Positions 14,537 through 23,500 of a stretch of DNA of 25,837 nucleotides are shown here, in pieces. Under the pieces are notes generated by a model, which worked only from the letters and a program-made list of their open reading frames with translations, searched no databases and was not told the DNA's origin. The stretch comes from Abiotrophia sp965245735 (lineage in GTDB: Bacteria; Bacillota; Bacilli; Lactobacillales; Aerococcaceae), in contig CBDFAX010000027.1 in assembly GCA_965245735.1 (NCBI GenBank), forward strand, positions 1 to 25,837, written 5' to 3'. Positions within the stretch are counted from its first letter, which is position 1. Each line of letters opens with the position of its first letter. A program made the position numbers and the translations under genes.

Positions 14537-15352
14537 TTAGTAGTCATTGAGAATATCGCCTAGTGGATCGCCGGAGCTAGCTTGTCCCCCACCGCTACCT
14601 GAGCCACCAGTGTTTTGGCTGAGACGGATATAAACAACCGCCAAGACCACCCCGATAATCCCGGTTGCGATCAAGGTTAATTGATTAAGTGGAGCCAAGG
14701 CAAAGCCTAGGAAGAAGAATGGCCATACTTCAGGTGTTGCCATCATGTTAATAACCATGGCATAACCGACCGCTACGACGAAACCACCGCCGATGGCCAT
14801 CCCTTTGGTAAACCAATCAGGTAAGGCCGCTAGGGCCCCTTGAACGGTTTCGGTTGGCAAGAAGAGCAGGAAAGTAGCTGGAATGGCAATACGCAAGCCT
14901 TGGCAAGCAAGAGCTACCATATGCCAGAATTCAACGCCACGGAAGTCACCCTTTTCAGCTGCAGCGTCAGCACGGTGAACGATGGCCACTGATAAGGTAC
15001 GTACCACCATGGTCAAAGCCAAACCAACAGTCCCTAAGGTAATCGCTGCTACAATGGCCAAGTTCTGACCTTCATCTGTGAAGGTACCAGTTTTAACATA
15101 AATGATGGCAGAAGCCACAGAAGCTAAAGCCGCGTCAGGCGCAACCGCAGCCCCGATGTTAGCCCAGCCCATCGCAATCAATTGCAAGGCCCCACCTAAC
15201 ATAATACATTCGCTGAGATGACCCGTTGCAAGCCCTACTAAAGAACAAGCAATAATTGGTTGATGGAATTGGAACTGGTCCAAAATCCCTTCCATCCCAG
15301 CCAGAAACGCTACCACAATGACAGCAAGAATTGATAGAATATTAAATTCCAT
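14537..15352 (-). CDS. manY: Mannose-family PTS, IIC component
   Basis: Sugar-binding membrane channel component of the same transporter. The 271 residues are highly hydrophobic with about 8 segments. Recognisable are the N-terminal AGMEGILDQFQFHQPIIACSL region, GLATGHLSECIMLGGALQLIAMGWANIGAAVAPDAAL (the IIC signature) and GMAIGGGFVVAVGYAMVINMM. The C-terminal tail is a Gly/Ser linker followed by GDPLGDILNDY, as seen in Lactobacillales ManY. AAAAGGAGG precedes the ATG. It lies 14 nt after manX and 14 nt before manZ. Pairs with ManZ and receives phosphate for the sugar from the IIB domain of ManX. Confidence 0.95.
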   Translation of the reverse strand: MEFNILSILAVIVVAFLAGMEGILDQFQFHQPIIACSLVGLATGHLSECIMLGGALQLIAMGWANIGAAVAPDAALASVASAIIYVKTGTFTDEGQNLAIVAAITLGTVGLALTMVVRTLSVAIVHRADAAAEKGDFRGVEFWHMVALACQGLRIAIPATFLLFLPTETVQGALAALPDWFTKGMAIGGGFVVAVGYAMVINMMATPEVWPFFFLGFALAPLNQLTLIATGIIGVVLAVVYIRLSQNTGGSGSGGGQASSGDPLGDILNDY

Positions 15353-15366
15353 TATGATACCTCCTT

Positions 15367-16356
15367 TTAGACTTTGAGGCCTTCGCTGGCCTTAGCTTGG
15401 ATGCTCTTAAACAAGTCAGTTGGCTTGTCATTTGGCACCTTGCGGACGTCGAACTTAACGCCGAGATCACGAAGCTCCTTGAAGGTATCTACATCGCCTT
15501 GATCCATAGACAAGACATTTGTTACTAATACCTTACCGACAGAGTGAGCCATAGAACCTACGTTGAGCTCTGGAATCTCTACTCCAGCCTTGATGACCTT
15601 GAGCGCATCCTGTGGATTTTCGAAGAGTACCAAAGCCTTAGTCTCACCGAAGCGAGGGTCTTTAGATACTGCTACGAACTTGTCAAGGGGTACTACGTGA
15701 GCACGCACACCTGGGGGAGCTGCTTGCTCAATCAGCTTCTTACGTAAGTCATCTTGAGCAACGGTATCGGACACCACGATAATTCGGTTAGGTTGAGTGG
15801 CTTTAGTCCAACCTGTTGCGACTTGGCCGTGTAAGAGCCGTGTATCAATACGAGCCAAGACGAATTTGATTTTGCCGTCTCCTAAGACTGTTCCTTCCGG
15901 AATCGCACCTTGTGGCGCAGCTGGTGCTGCTTGAGCCACTGCTGGCGCTTCTTCTGGTTGTAATGCTTCAGGACGAACTTTGACACCGTCTTTGGCCGTT
16001 GGAATAATGGCTTTGGCGATATCGTGAGCCTTGTCCATAGAGAAGCGACTTGCATATGATTCAATCAACATAGGCAAGCTAAGACCGGCTACAATGGCAC
16101 GTGTCTCTGGCGCTTCTTCAAAGAGAATATTGGCTTGGTTGAAGGGACTGCCTCCCCATAAGTCTACCAAGAACAGAATCTCTTCGCTCTCAATACGGTC
16201 TACGGCTTCACGTAATTTACGCTGCAAATCATCTGGACCTTCACTTGGCATAAAGGTCACGGATTCAACGTTGGCTTGTTCACCAAAAATCATTGAACCG
16301 GATTGCTTGATACCATCAGCAAACTCACCATGACTTGCGATAATAATACCAACCAT
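15367..16356 (-). CDS. manX: Mannose-family PTS, IIAB fusion
   Basis: Cytoplasmic phosphotransfer subunit that takes phosphate from HPr and passes it to the sugar. The 329 residues hold IIA (1 to about 130; ASHGEFA with phospho-His9, and VDLWGGSPFN), an Ala/Pro-rich linker (about 140-165), and IIB (about 170-329; RIDTRLLHGQVATGW with phospho-His176, and DVRKVPNDKPTDLF near the end). The frame is open 25 residues further 5', but AGGAGGTAG lies 5-6 nt before the ATG at 16356, and IIA proteins begin right at this Met, so I use it. First gene of manXYZ, behind a sigma-A-type promoter with a CcpA-like box, with no sign of the sigma-54 promoter used by mannose operons in Listeria and Enterococcus. 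Confidence 0.96.
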   Translation of the reverse strand: MVGIIIASHGEFADGIKQSGSMIFGEQANVESVTFMPSEGPDDLQRKLREAVDRIESEEILFLVDLWGGSPFNQANILFEEAPETRAIVAGLSLPMLIESYASRFSMDKAHDIAKAIIPTAKDGVKVRPEALQPEEAPAVAQAAPAAPQGAIPEGTVLGDGKIKFVLARIDTRLLHGQVATGWTKATQPNRIIVVSDTVAQDDLRKKLIEQAAPPGVRAHVVPLDKFVAVSKDPRFGETKALVLFENPQDALKVIKAGVEIPELNVGSMAHSVGKVLVTNVLSMDQGDVDTFKELRDLGVKFDVRKVPNDKPTDLFKSIQAKASEGLKV

Positions 16357-16380
16357 GATTCTACCTCCTAAATAAAAATT

Positions 16381-16395
16381 GAAATATATAATTTC
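16381..16395. other. Small palindrome in the manX leader
   Basis: GAAAT-ATATA-ATTTC lies about 25 nt upstream of manX, near the predicted transcription start. A possible weak hairpin or operator; nothing more can be said. Confidence 0.3.
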
Positions 16396-16402
16396 AACTT
16401 CT

Positions 16403-16431
16403 AGTATAGTATAACGTTTACATAAATGCAA
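16403..16431 (-). promoter_or_regulatory. manXYZ promoter with cre-like box in the spacer
   Basis: On the minus strand TTGCAT (16431-16426), 17-nt spacer, TATACT (16408-16403). The spacer holds ATGTAAACGTTATACT (16423-16408), which matches the cre consensus WTGNNARCGNWWWCAW at all but two positions, both in the right half. Binding of CcpA here would repress by blocking polymerase. Confidence 0.6.
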
Positions 16432-16562
16432 TAGCTAATATTGATTCTCAAATATTCTTCTAGACATGTAAATAAATTTTTATATCAATTTATGCCTATT
16501 AATGAGCATTCTAACCCCCTGTACCCCTTTTTACCAAGTTTCGGAACCCTTCCCGCATAAGC
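16432..16562. other. AT-rich intergenic region upstream of manXYZ
   Basis: About 130 nt between the man promoter and the addA terminator. It is AT-rich near the promoter and has C/G runs (CCCCCTGTACCCCTTTTTACC) further away. I find no gene, no TTGGCAC-type sigma-54 site and no clear operator. A plus-strand open frame crossing it has no ribosome site. Confidence 0.5.
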
Positions 16563-16650
16563 AAAAAAGCTGGGAGCAAGGTCAACTGCCTTCAAAAGTT
16601 GTTAAGAGAAGACAACTTTTGACAAGCTTTAGTTTCCTTGTCCCAGCCTT
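16563..16650 (-). terminator. Long rod-shaped terminator hairpin after addA
   Basis: Outer arms AAGCTGGGAGCAAGG (16567-16581) and CCTTGTCCCAGCCTT (16636-16650) pair with one bulged base. A perfect 11-bp inner stem TCAAAAGTTGT/ACAACTTTTGA (16592-16602 with 16612-16622) lies inside, and a short AACT/AGTT match lies between. Read on the minus strand it ends in TTTTTT, right after the addA stop. It is far longer than the other terminators here and starts with GGCTGGGACA, a motif I recall as frequent in dispersed intergenic hairpins of staphylococci and enterococci. Confidence 0.8.
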
Positions 16651-16660
16651 TCAAGGCCTA

Positions 16661-19600
16661 TTAATCAAAGTCATAAAGGTCGGTGACTGGCACCACCTGG
16701 TCGAAATCCAATAAAACTAAGTAAACATCCGTCACCTGCTTGCCTTTTGCCAGGCTTAAGGCCCGAGCGTAGAGACTCATTTGGAAGCGATACTTATCAA
16801 CAATCTGGTCAATCTGGGCTGACTTAGTCATGTTTACCCAAGGACGATAGCGGTCAGTCTTGTAGTCAATTAAGATGAGCCGACCATCAGGCAAATTCAG
16901 ATAATTATCAACCACCCCATGTACCAAAAGCTGACTATGGACTAGTTCTTGAAGCTGGTCAGCACTTAGCTGACGAGCAAACAACTTGGCCGCTGGCAGG
17001 CGATAAGAAAAGGCCTGCTCGCGATGTAGGGATTTAGCCTGTTTAATCAGGACTTGGCCTAAGTCACTAGCTAAAAATTGGCAAATGCTGGCTAACTTAA
17101 CGGCCTCCCACTGACTAGCTTCCATAAGTCCAGCGGCTAGCCAAGCTTGCGCCTGCTCTTGAATGGCAGCCGGATAGTCCGACACATCCAGTCCTTCTAG
17201 CGCACTAAAGTCTAGCTGCTGCATAACATAGTGGGTAAAAGTCCCAATCTGGGCAGCTGTATAGGCTTGGCGCTCTCGGACAAAGCGAGGCGCTTGGAAG
17301 GTATCGCCAGTAAATCGAATACTCTGAATACCAGCCTTTTGACCTGTCTCGGCCTCTTCCGCCCTTTCCTCATCTTCTTGACTAAGCCAATCCCAACTGA
17401 TTTGCCCTGGCCGTCGGTCGGTGAAGTGAGATAGTTTTTCATTATGAGGTTCTTCATAGAGGCGCTTGAGCTCCGACACAGATTGGTAGCTAGAGGTCTT
17501 ACTAGCCAGGCCGTAGTCGTACTGACTCTCTAGGAGACTTTGGATAAAGGCCCCTACCTCACTTGTCACCTCATGTTGATCGACTGTTAATTTCAAATCT
17601 GCCAACCAGTTTTGGTCATCCTGGAGCCAAGGTCTTGACGCAGACGTCTTGAGAAGTGGCAAAAGCTCTGCTTCCGCCACATAGGTCAGACGCACTTGTT
17701 CATTTGTAAAGTCTGTCGTGGATTGAGGGTGACGTCCACTAAAGGCTGTCGCCATCAGCAACCAATCCAGCCAACTTCCTGCTCCCTGGCGGAGGGCGCG
17801 ATTCATAACCAATTCTTGGCCAGTTGCAGCCACAACTTGCTCCTGTTTAGTCTGGACTTGGTCTTGAGATTTGACACTGCCCACAATCACCAGTTTTTGC
17901 TCACAACGTGTCAGGGCAACATAGAGCTTGCGCATTTCTTCTGATTTCAACTGGCCGCGACGTTCCAACTTAATGGCTTCCTTAATAAAGGAAGGATACT
18001 GCAATTGATGCTTGATATCCAGATAATCCAATCCCAAGCCATAGCGTTTGGAAGGTACATAAACCTTCTGCGTATCCTGAATGTTGAAACGTTTGCCCGT
18101 CTGCATTAGGTAAACAAAAGGAAACTCTAGCCCCTTGCTGGCATGAACGGTCATGACTCGCACAAAATTCTGATCCTCACTCAGTAAGAGGGGCTCAGCC
18201 AAATCTTGGTCGTGGGCCATGATTTGTTCAATAAAGCCAACGAAGGCCGTCAAGCCCTTATAGTTACCCGCTTCAAATTCTACTACCCGTTCATAGAAAG
18301 CATGGAGGTTAGCCTGACGCTGATCCCCTTGATCTAAACCTGCCACATAATCTAGGAAGTAGGTTTCTTGATAGAGGGTCCAAATCAAGGTGACTAGGTC
18401 CACTCTTTGGGCTAGCTGGCGCCATTCTTTGAGTTTGTCCATGAAGGTAGTCAAGGTTTCTTGTAAGGCTATTAGACTGGCTTCTTCTAAGAGCAGTACT
18501 TGCTGGCAGGCTTCATAGAAGCTGCCGCTATTAGGTACCCGGATGCGAATTTGACTGAGTTGCTCATCACTTAGGCCCACAAAATGTGACCGCAAAATGG
18601 CCACTAAGGGAATGTCTTGATGAGGGTTATCAATCAATTTAAGTAGGGCTAGCATGAGCCGAATTTCCTGACGTTGGAAATAATTCTCAACATTTTGACT
18701 TAGGAGTGGAATACCTAGCTGTTCAAAGACTTGTTTAACCGGTTGGAAGGGATGGCGGGTCGAACTCAGAATGACAAAGTCCTGATAGGTTACGGGCCTT
18801 TGCTGACCTAGTTCCTTGTCATAAATTTGCCATCCGGCTTGGACGCGCGCTTGAATATCCCGGCCAATAAGCCAAGCTTCCGCTTCAAGGCTAGTCTCCA
18901 CGCCTTGATCTAAGTCTAAGTCCTGGTCTTCAGGCTCCCCTTCATCTGCTACAGAGGACTCATAGAGTAAGAATTCAATATCGAATTCCTGGTCAGGAGG
19001 TGCAGGTAAAAAGCTGTGATTGCCTGTCTTGAGGGACTCCATGGCCCCATACTGCATTTCACCAAAACCCGGGTCCATCAGACGCTGAAAGACAAAGTTA
19101 GTAAATTGTAAGATTTCGTCACGAGAACGATAGTTGGCATCTAAGACAATCAGATGACCGCCTTTGCCCTCTTGATAGGCCTGATACTTGGCTAAGAAGA
19201 GGCTAGGCTCTGCCATACGGAAGCCATAGATAGACTGCTTGACGTCCCCTACCATGAAGAGATTACCACTTAAGTCTTGGCGGCGTTCACGCGACAGAAA
19301 ACTTAAGATCGTCGCTTGAATGTCGTTAATATCCTGATACTCGTCCACTAAGACTTCGCGGAAGAGATCCTGATAATAGAGGGCCGCCTCGGAAGGCTGC
19401 CGCTGCCCTAAGTCCGCATCATAAGGGGCCAGAATATCCAGAGTCAGATGCTCTAAGTCATTATAGTCAATGCAGTTTTGTACAACTTTGGCTTGCCAGA
19501 GAGCCTGACGGAATTCAAGTGTCAAATGGGCCAGGTCTTGGATGCTAGCCCCCGCCTGCCCTTCTACATAGACAGTCGTATCGTAATCTAGGACCATGAA

Positions 19601-20596
19601 TTGTCGCACCCGCTCAATTTGCTCCTTGGCTTGATCTCGTAGGGCCTTTACTTGCTCCAAAAGCTCCTTGTCTTCTTCCGCCTTCTTACCACTCGGCCAT
19701 CGATCGAAAGAGACTTGTTGGAAGAGAGCAAAAACTTGGGCTAAATCTTGACCTGTCAGGACTGATTGCAAAGCTTGCACCTGGCTTCGCTCGGCTTCTA
19801 AGAGGGGCTGTAATTTGCTTATCATAGCATCTGTCAGACTTTCTAGGCCAGCCAAGGCCTGTTCTAGCAGATGCTGAGCATGTGACAGACTAGCCTGCCA
19901 TTCAGGCAAGAGGACCGCCTGATAGAGCCCAGTCTTAGCAAAATCCTCAAAATGCAAGGCCTGGTCTGCTAGCTGAGATAGCCAGACTTGGGGCTCAGGA
20001 TGAGACGAAGCAAATTGATAAAGGTCTAAAATCAATTGATAGAGCCCTTGGTCGCTAGGTCCTGGACTGAATTGAGCTAGCAGATGGAAAAGTTTTTCCT
20101 GCCAGTCGGGATCTTGAGCTAGGTCAATCATCAGCTCCTGCCAAACTTCTTGATAGAGCAAGGATTTCTGCGTCTCATCTGTTAAGAGTCGGAAACTTGG
20201 GTCAAAATCAATAATGTAGAAATACTGTTGGATAACCTGCAAGCAGAAACTATGCAAGGTTCGGATATGAGAGGCTGGCAGCAATTGAAGTTGGCTGACC
20301 AAATGGGCTTGCTCGGCTCTATCGGCCGTCTGGTTGACGGCTTGTTTGAGCCGGTTCTCCATCCGCGCCTTCATCTCACTAGCAGCAGCCTCCGTAAAGG
20401 TAGACACAAGTAATTGGTCCATGTTGGCATAATGAGTCAATAAATGATTGAGAATCCGTTCAATCAAGACCGTGGTCTTACCTGACCCGGCTGAAGCGGA
20501 GACCAGAATATTGCTACCCCGTTGGTGGATGGCTTCCCACTGGCTATCATTAAATCGCGAATTCAAAGGTTTAGCTGGTAAAGTTCCCAAGGTCAT
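16661..20596 (-). CDS. addA: ATP-dependent helicase/nuclease subunit A (AddA/RexA)
   Basis: UvrD-type helicase and nuclease subunit of the AddAB/RexAB enzyme, which resects double-strand breaks for RecA recombination. The 1311 residues are normal. Visible: an N-terminal Q-motif-like NDSQWEAIHQ, Walker A SAGSGKTT (about 35-42), the EYQD helicase motif in VDEYQDIN (from Asp418), VMTVHASKGLEFP and EEMRKLYVALTRCEQ (motifs V and VI), and the C-terminal RecB-type nuclease with His1122 and the metal-binding LIDYKTD (Asp1244, Lys1246). All catalytic parts are intact. Its ATG overlaps the rexB stop by 4 nt (ATGA), so translation is coupled. It is the last gene of the run nif3-like, pepT, rexB, addA and is closed by the long hairpin. 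Confidence 0.97.
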   Translation of the reverse strand: MTLGTLPAKPLNSRFNDSQWEAIHQRGSNILVSASAGSGKTTVLIERILNHLLTHYANMDQLLVSTFTEAAASEMKARMENRLKQAVNQTADRAEQAHLVSQLQLLPASHIRTLHSFCLQVIQQYFYIIDFDPSFRLLTDETQKSLLYQEVWQELMIDLAQDPDWQEKLFHLLAQFSPGPSDQGLYQLILDLYQFASSHPEPQVWLSQLADQALHFEDFAKTGLYQAVLLPEWQASLSHAQHLLEQALAGLESLTDAMISKLQPLLEAERSQVQALQSVLTGQDLAQVFALFQQVSFDRWPSGKKAEEDKELLEQVKALRDQAKEQIERVRQFMVLDYDTTVYVEGQAGASIQDLAHLTLEFRQALWQAKVVQNCIDYNDLEHLTLDILAPYDADLGQRQPSEAALYYQDLFREVLVDEYQDINDIQATILSFLSRERRQDLSGNLFMVGDVKQSIYGFRMAEPSLFLAKYQAYQEGKGGHLIVLDANYRSRDEILQFTNFVFQRLMDPGFGEMQYGAMESLKTGNHSFLPAPPDQEFDIEFLLYESSVADEGEPEDQDLDLDQGVETSLEAEAWLIGRDIQARVQAGWQIYDKELGQQRPVTYQDFVILSSTRHPFQPVKQVFEQLGIPLLSQNVENYFQRQEIRLMLALLKLIDNPHQDIPLVAILRSHFVGLSDEQLSQIRIRVPNSGSFYEACQQVLLLEEASLIALQETLTTFMDKLKEWRQLAQRVDLVTLIWTLYQETYFLDYVAGLDQGDQRQANLHAFYERVVEFEAGNYKGLTAFVGFIEQIMAHDQDLAEPLLLSEDQNFVRVMTVHASKGLEFPFVYLMQTGKRFNIQDTQKVYVPSKRYGLGLDYLDIKHQLQYPSFIKEAIKLERRGQLKSEEMRKLYVALTRCEQKLVIVGSVKSQDQVQTKQEQVVAATGQELVMNRALRQGAGSWLDWLLMATAFSGRHPQSTTDFTNEQVRLTYVAEAELLPLLKTSASRPWLQDDQNWLADLKLTVDQHEVTSEVGAFIQSLLESQYDYGLASKTSSYQSVSELKRLYEEPHNEKLSHFTDRRPGQISWDWLSQEDEERAEEAETGQKAGIQSIRFTGDTFQAPRFVRERQAYTAAQIGTFTHYVMQQLDFSALEGLDVSDYPAAIQEQAQAWLAAGLMEASQWEAVKLASICQFLASDLGQVLIKQAKSLHREQAFSYRLPAAKLFARQLSADQLQELVHSQLLVHGVVDNYLNLPDGRLILIDYKTDRYRPWVNMTKSAQIDQIVDKYRFQMSLYARALSLAKGKQVTDVYLVLLDFDQVVPVTDLYDFD

Positions 20597-23500
20597 AGCT
20601 GGCCTCCTTTCTCACTCGTCTCTGTGTCTTCTTTCTTGCTTGCTTCTTTCTCTATTTGGGTTAGGACTTGATCCTTGGACAGGCGCTTATGACGATAAGC
20701 ACCATAATGCACGGTTGCATCAAAGCCTGTAATAACCCGATAGTCGGCTTGTAGGCTAGGTGTAAAGCGTTCATCCTTAAAGGGCGCCAAGCTGATATCC
20801 CCTCTTTGAATGGCATTGCCTGCCTGGGTCATCAAATGGAGCAGATGCTGATTGATGAGGCTTAATTCCGTTTGATTGACAGCCGGAACATGCTGATAGT
20901 AGCTACCATCTTTTTTAAGCTGAACCGGGTAGATCTGACTCTTAGACTGATTGGCCAAGCCAGGCTCAATGGCCACTAATTCAGAGCCCGAAATGGTCAT
21001 CAGCCCCCTGTATGGATGAAGTTGGTTCTTAGCCAAGTCTAGCCCATCCTGGCTCAGACGAGCCATCTGCTTACCATCAACCTTGACGAAGCCGCCTGCT
21101 AAGGATTGATAGAAGGCGCCTACTGCTTTGGCATGAGGATAACGTTGACTGGCAACTTTCAGGTAGGTCAAGACCTGCAAATCCAAACCATAATAGAAGT
21201 CTACTAGGTTGAAAGTCTTCTTACCGGATTTGTAGTCCACTACCTGGTAGTAACTTTGGCTTGGATCCGCATCAATGCGGTCAATCTTACCTCGTAAGGT
21301 TAAGCTGCCCTTATCCAAAGGCAGGATTAAGCCAGCTTCTTGCTGGCTACCAAAGACCAGCTCGGTCGCAACGGGTTGAACCGTTAAAGCTTGACTTTGC
21401 GCCAGACTGACACTTAAAAATTGCCGCAAATGCTGATCCAGCTTGCGCTTAATCAAGTGCATGCGAGGATTGGTGCCAAAGATATTAAAGCGTAAGTCTT
21501 CCGCCATAAGGGTCTGAATGCTAGCAAAGTTAGTTTCAAAATCAGGCCTAGCCTCTTGTGCTTGGGTAAATTTATCTAGGAAATCATGATAATAATCCCC
21601 TGCCCCTGCGGCATTTAACTCTAGCTGCTGACGGGGACGAATCTTTAGCCCATAAAGCAAGAAATGGCTATAGGGATCCTGGTAATACTGCTCTAACTTA
21701 GAAACTGATGCCGTCATCTTCTGGCCGAAGAGGGCCAAGGCCGTCTCTGGTGTCAGATTCTGAGGCAGTTGGTTAAATTGGAAGAGTTGAGCCAAGAGTA
21801 CCCAAGTATGAGGATTTTGGCTGGCCATTAAGGTCAAAAAGTCTAGAAAGGCAGCACTTGGTCGGTCCTTTTGCTGCGAATAGTGATGGACTAGCTGCAA
21901 GAGCGGACTCATTTGGACTGGATAACGACCAAACTCAAGTCGGCTTAATTTGACTTGATTCTGATGAATCAAAGAATGGGTATAGGTCTTAATAGGCAGA
22001 TGGAATTGCTTAGCCAATTGCTGCAAATATGGCGATAGCTTAAGGGTCTGTTGGCCCTTCATAGCCACATAAGAGAGATAGAGTCGGTCGCTGGCACTGA
22101 GCAAGACCTGCTGGGTCATGAGCAGTTCTAAACTATAATTGTGCTGGCTAGACTGGCGCAGTTGCTGGTAAGGCAGGAGACTTTCCCCCAGAGATTGGCG
22201 GTTGGCCGCACTCAGTAGCGAATCTTCTTGATGGTGCTTAGGTAGCGTTAGCTCGTCTGCCCCTAGCACAAAACAAACCTTATAGGCTTGAGCCTGAGGA
22301 CTTTCCATGCTAGTAACCATGACTTGGTCTAAAGCTGGCGGAATAATATGGAAGGTGGCTTCATTCAAACCCGTTAGCAGGAGTTCTTGAAACTCACTAA
22401 AGGTCAGCTCGGCCTCTCCATAAAGTTGATAGAATTCATCTAGACTGGCGGTCAAGGTCTGCCAAACTTGTTCATATTGGCGAGACAGGGCCAGGTCCCC
22501 TTTTTGGATGGCTTGGTCGCGCCGGGCAATTAGACGGTCCTTAACACCTACCTCTTCCAACCACTGATAGAGCCACTCAGCTGCTTTTTGGCCATTAAAG
22601 CTAGTCGCCTGCGCTAAGTCTTGGTAAGGGGTAAAATCAGCCAAGAAGGACTCCCGCAAGGCTTGTACCACCTGGCCATAGGTTTGGCCAGTCACTTGAC
22701 CAGCCGCATTGACATAAGGACGGTCTGCTTGGTCAAAGCGCCATTCAAAAGACAATTGGGCAAAGCGATAACCCACGTAACCATTAGCCAGCACCACATT
22801 TTCAAGTAAGTCAACTTGAGCCTTAAATTCCTCTTCTAGGGCTGGTCCATCCTGGGGATTTTGGACTATAGCAGCTCTCAGGTCAGCCGGTAACCAGAGA
22901 CCTGATTTAAGAATGCCGAAGATGTCGGCTAGCTGGTAGCGATAGCGATAGAGTTTGAGCCCCGATTCCAGCCAGAGGACCAGGGGATGCTGGCCCATAC
23001 TTACGGCATGGTCATAGAAATAAGGAATATCATTCTGTTCAAAGAGGGCTGTCACCAAGGGACGATAACGGTCCATATCCCGCGTGAGGACTAAGATATC
23101 ACGGTAACGGTAGCCCTCCTGACTCACCAACTGGTGAATCTTGTTGCTGGTATGTCGGACTTCCGTCTGAATGGCATCGTGCTCCCAAATCACATGTGTC
23201 TTAACTTGATTGAGCGGCTGACTCAGTTCTTGAGGGGCCAACCGCAAGTGATTTTCAAAGGCCTGGGCTAGCGTTAAGATATTAGCTTGGTAGCCCGCCT
23301 CTACCTGGTCAATGGTCCAATCCTTTGCCACAGGCAAATGGAGTGACTGGGCTAGCAATTGCATTTGCCCATAGGTATGACGTGCTACTTCGATGGGTGG
23401 ATCATAGGCTTTAGAACGAGCCGCTTGCTGGGATAAAGGCAAGGTAATCCAGACAGCCTGACATTGTTGAATCAAGGTGGTCAATAATTGTAGCTGCTGA

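Noticed and set aside
16357..16431. 25-codon N-terminal extension of ManX
   Set aside because: It spans the promoter and leader; AGGAGGTAG and family alignment point to the ATG at 16356.
16432..16562. Sigma-54 promoter for manXYZ
   Set aside because: No TTGGCAC-N5-TTGC-like pair was found by eye on the minus strand, and a good -35/-10 pair is present.
16502..16714. 70-codon plus-strand frame between manX and addA
   Set aside because: It runs through the addA terminator hairpin and into the addA 3' end, with no ribosome site.
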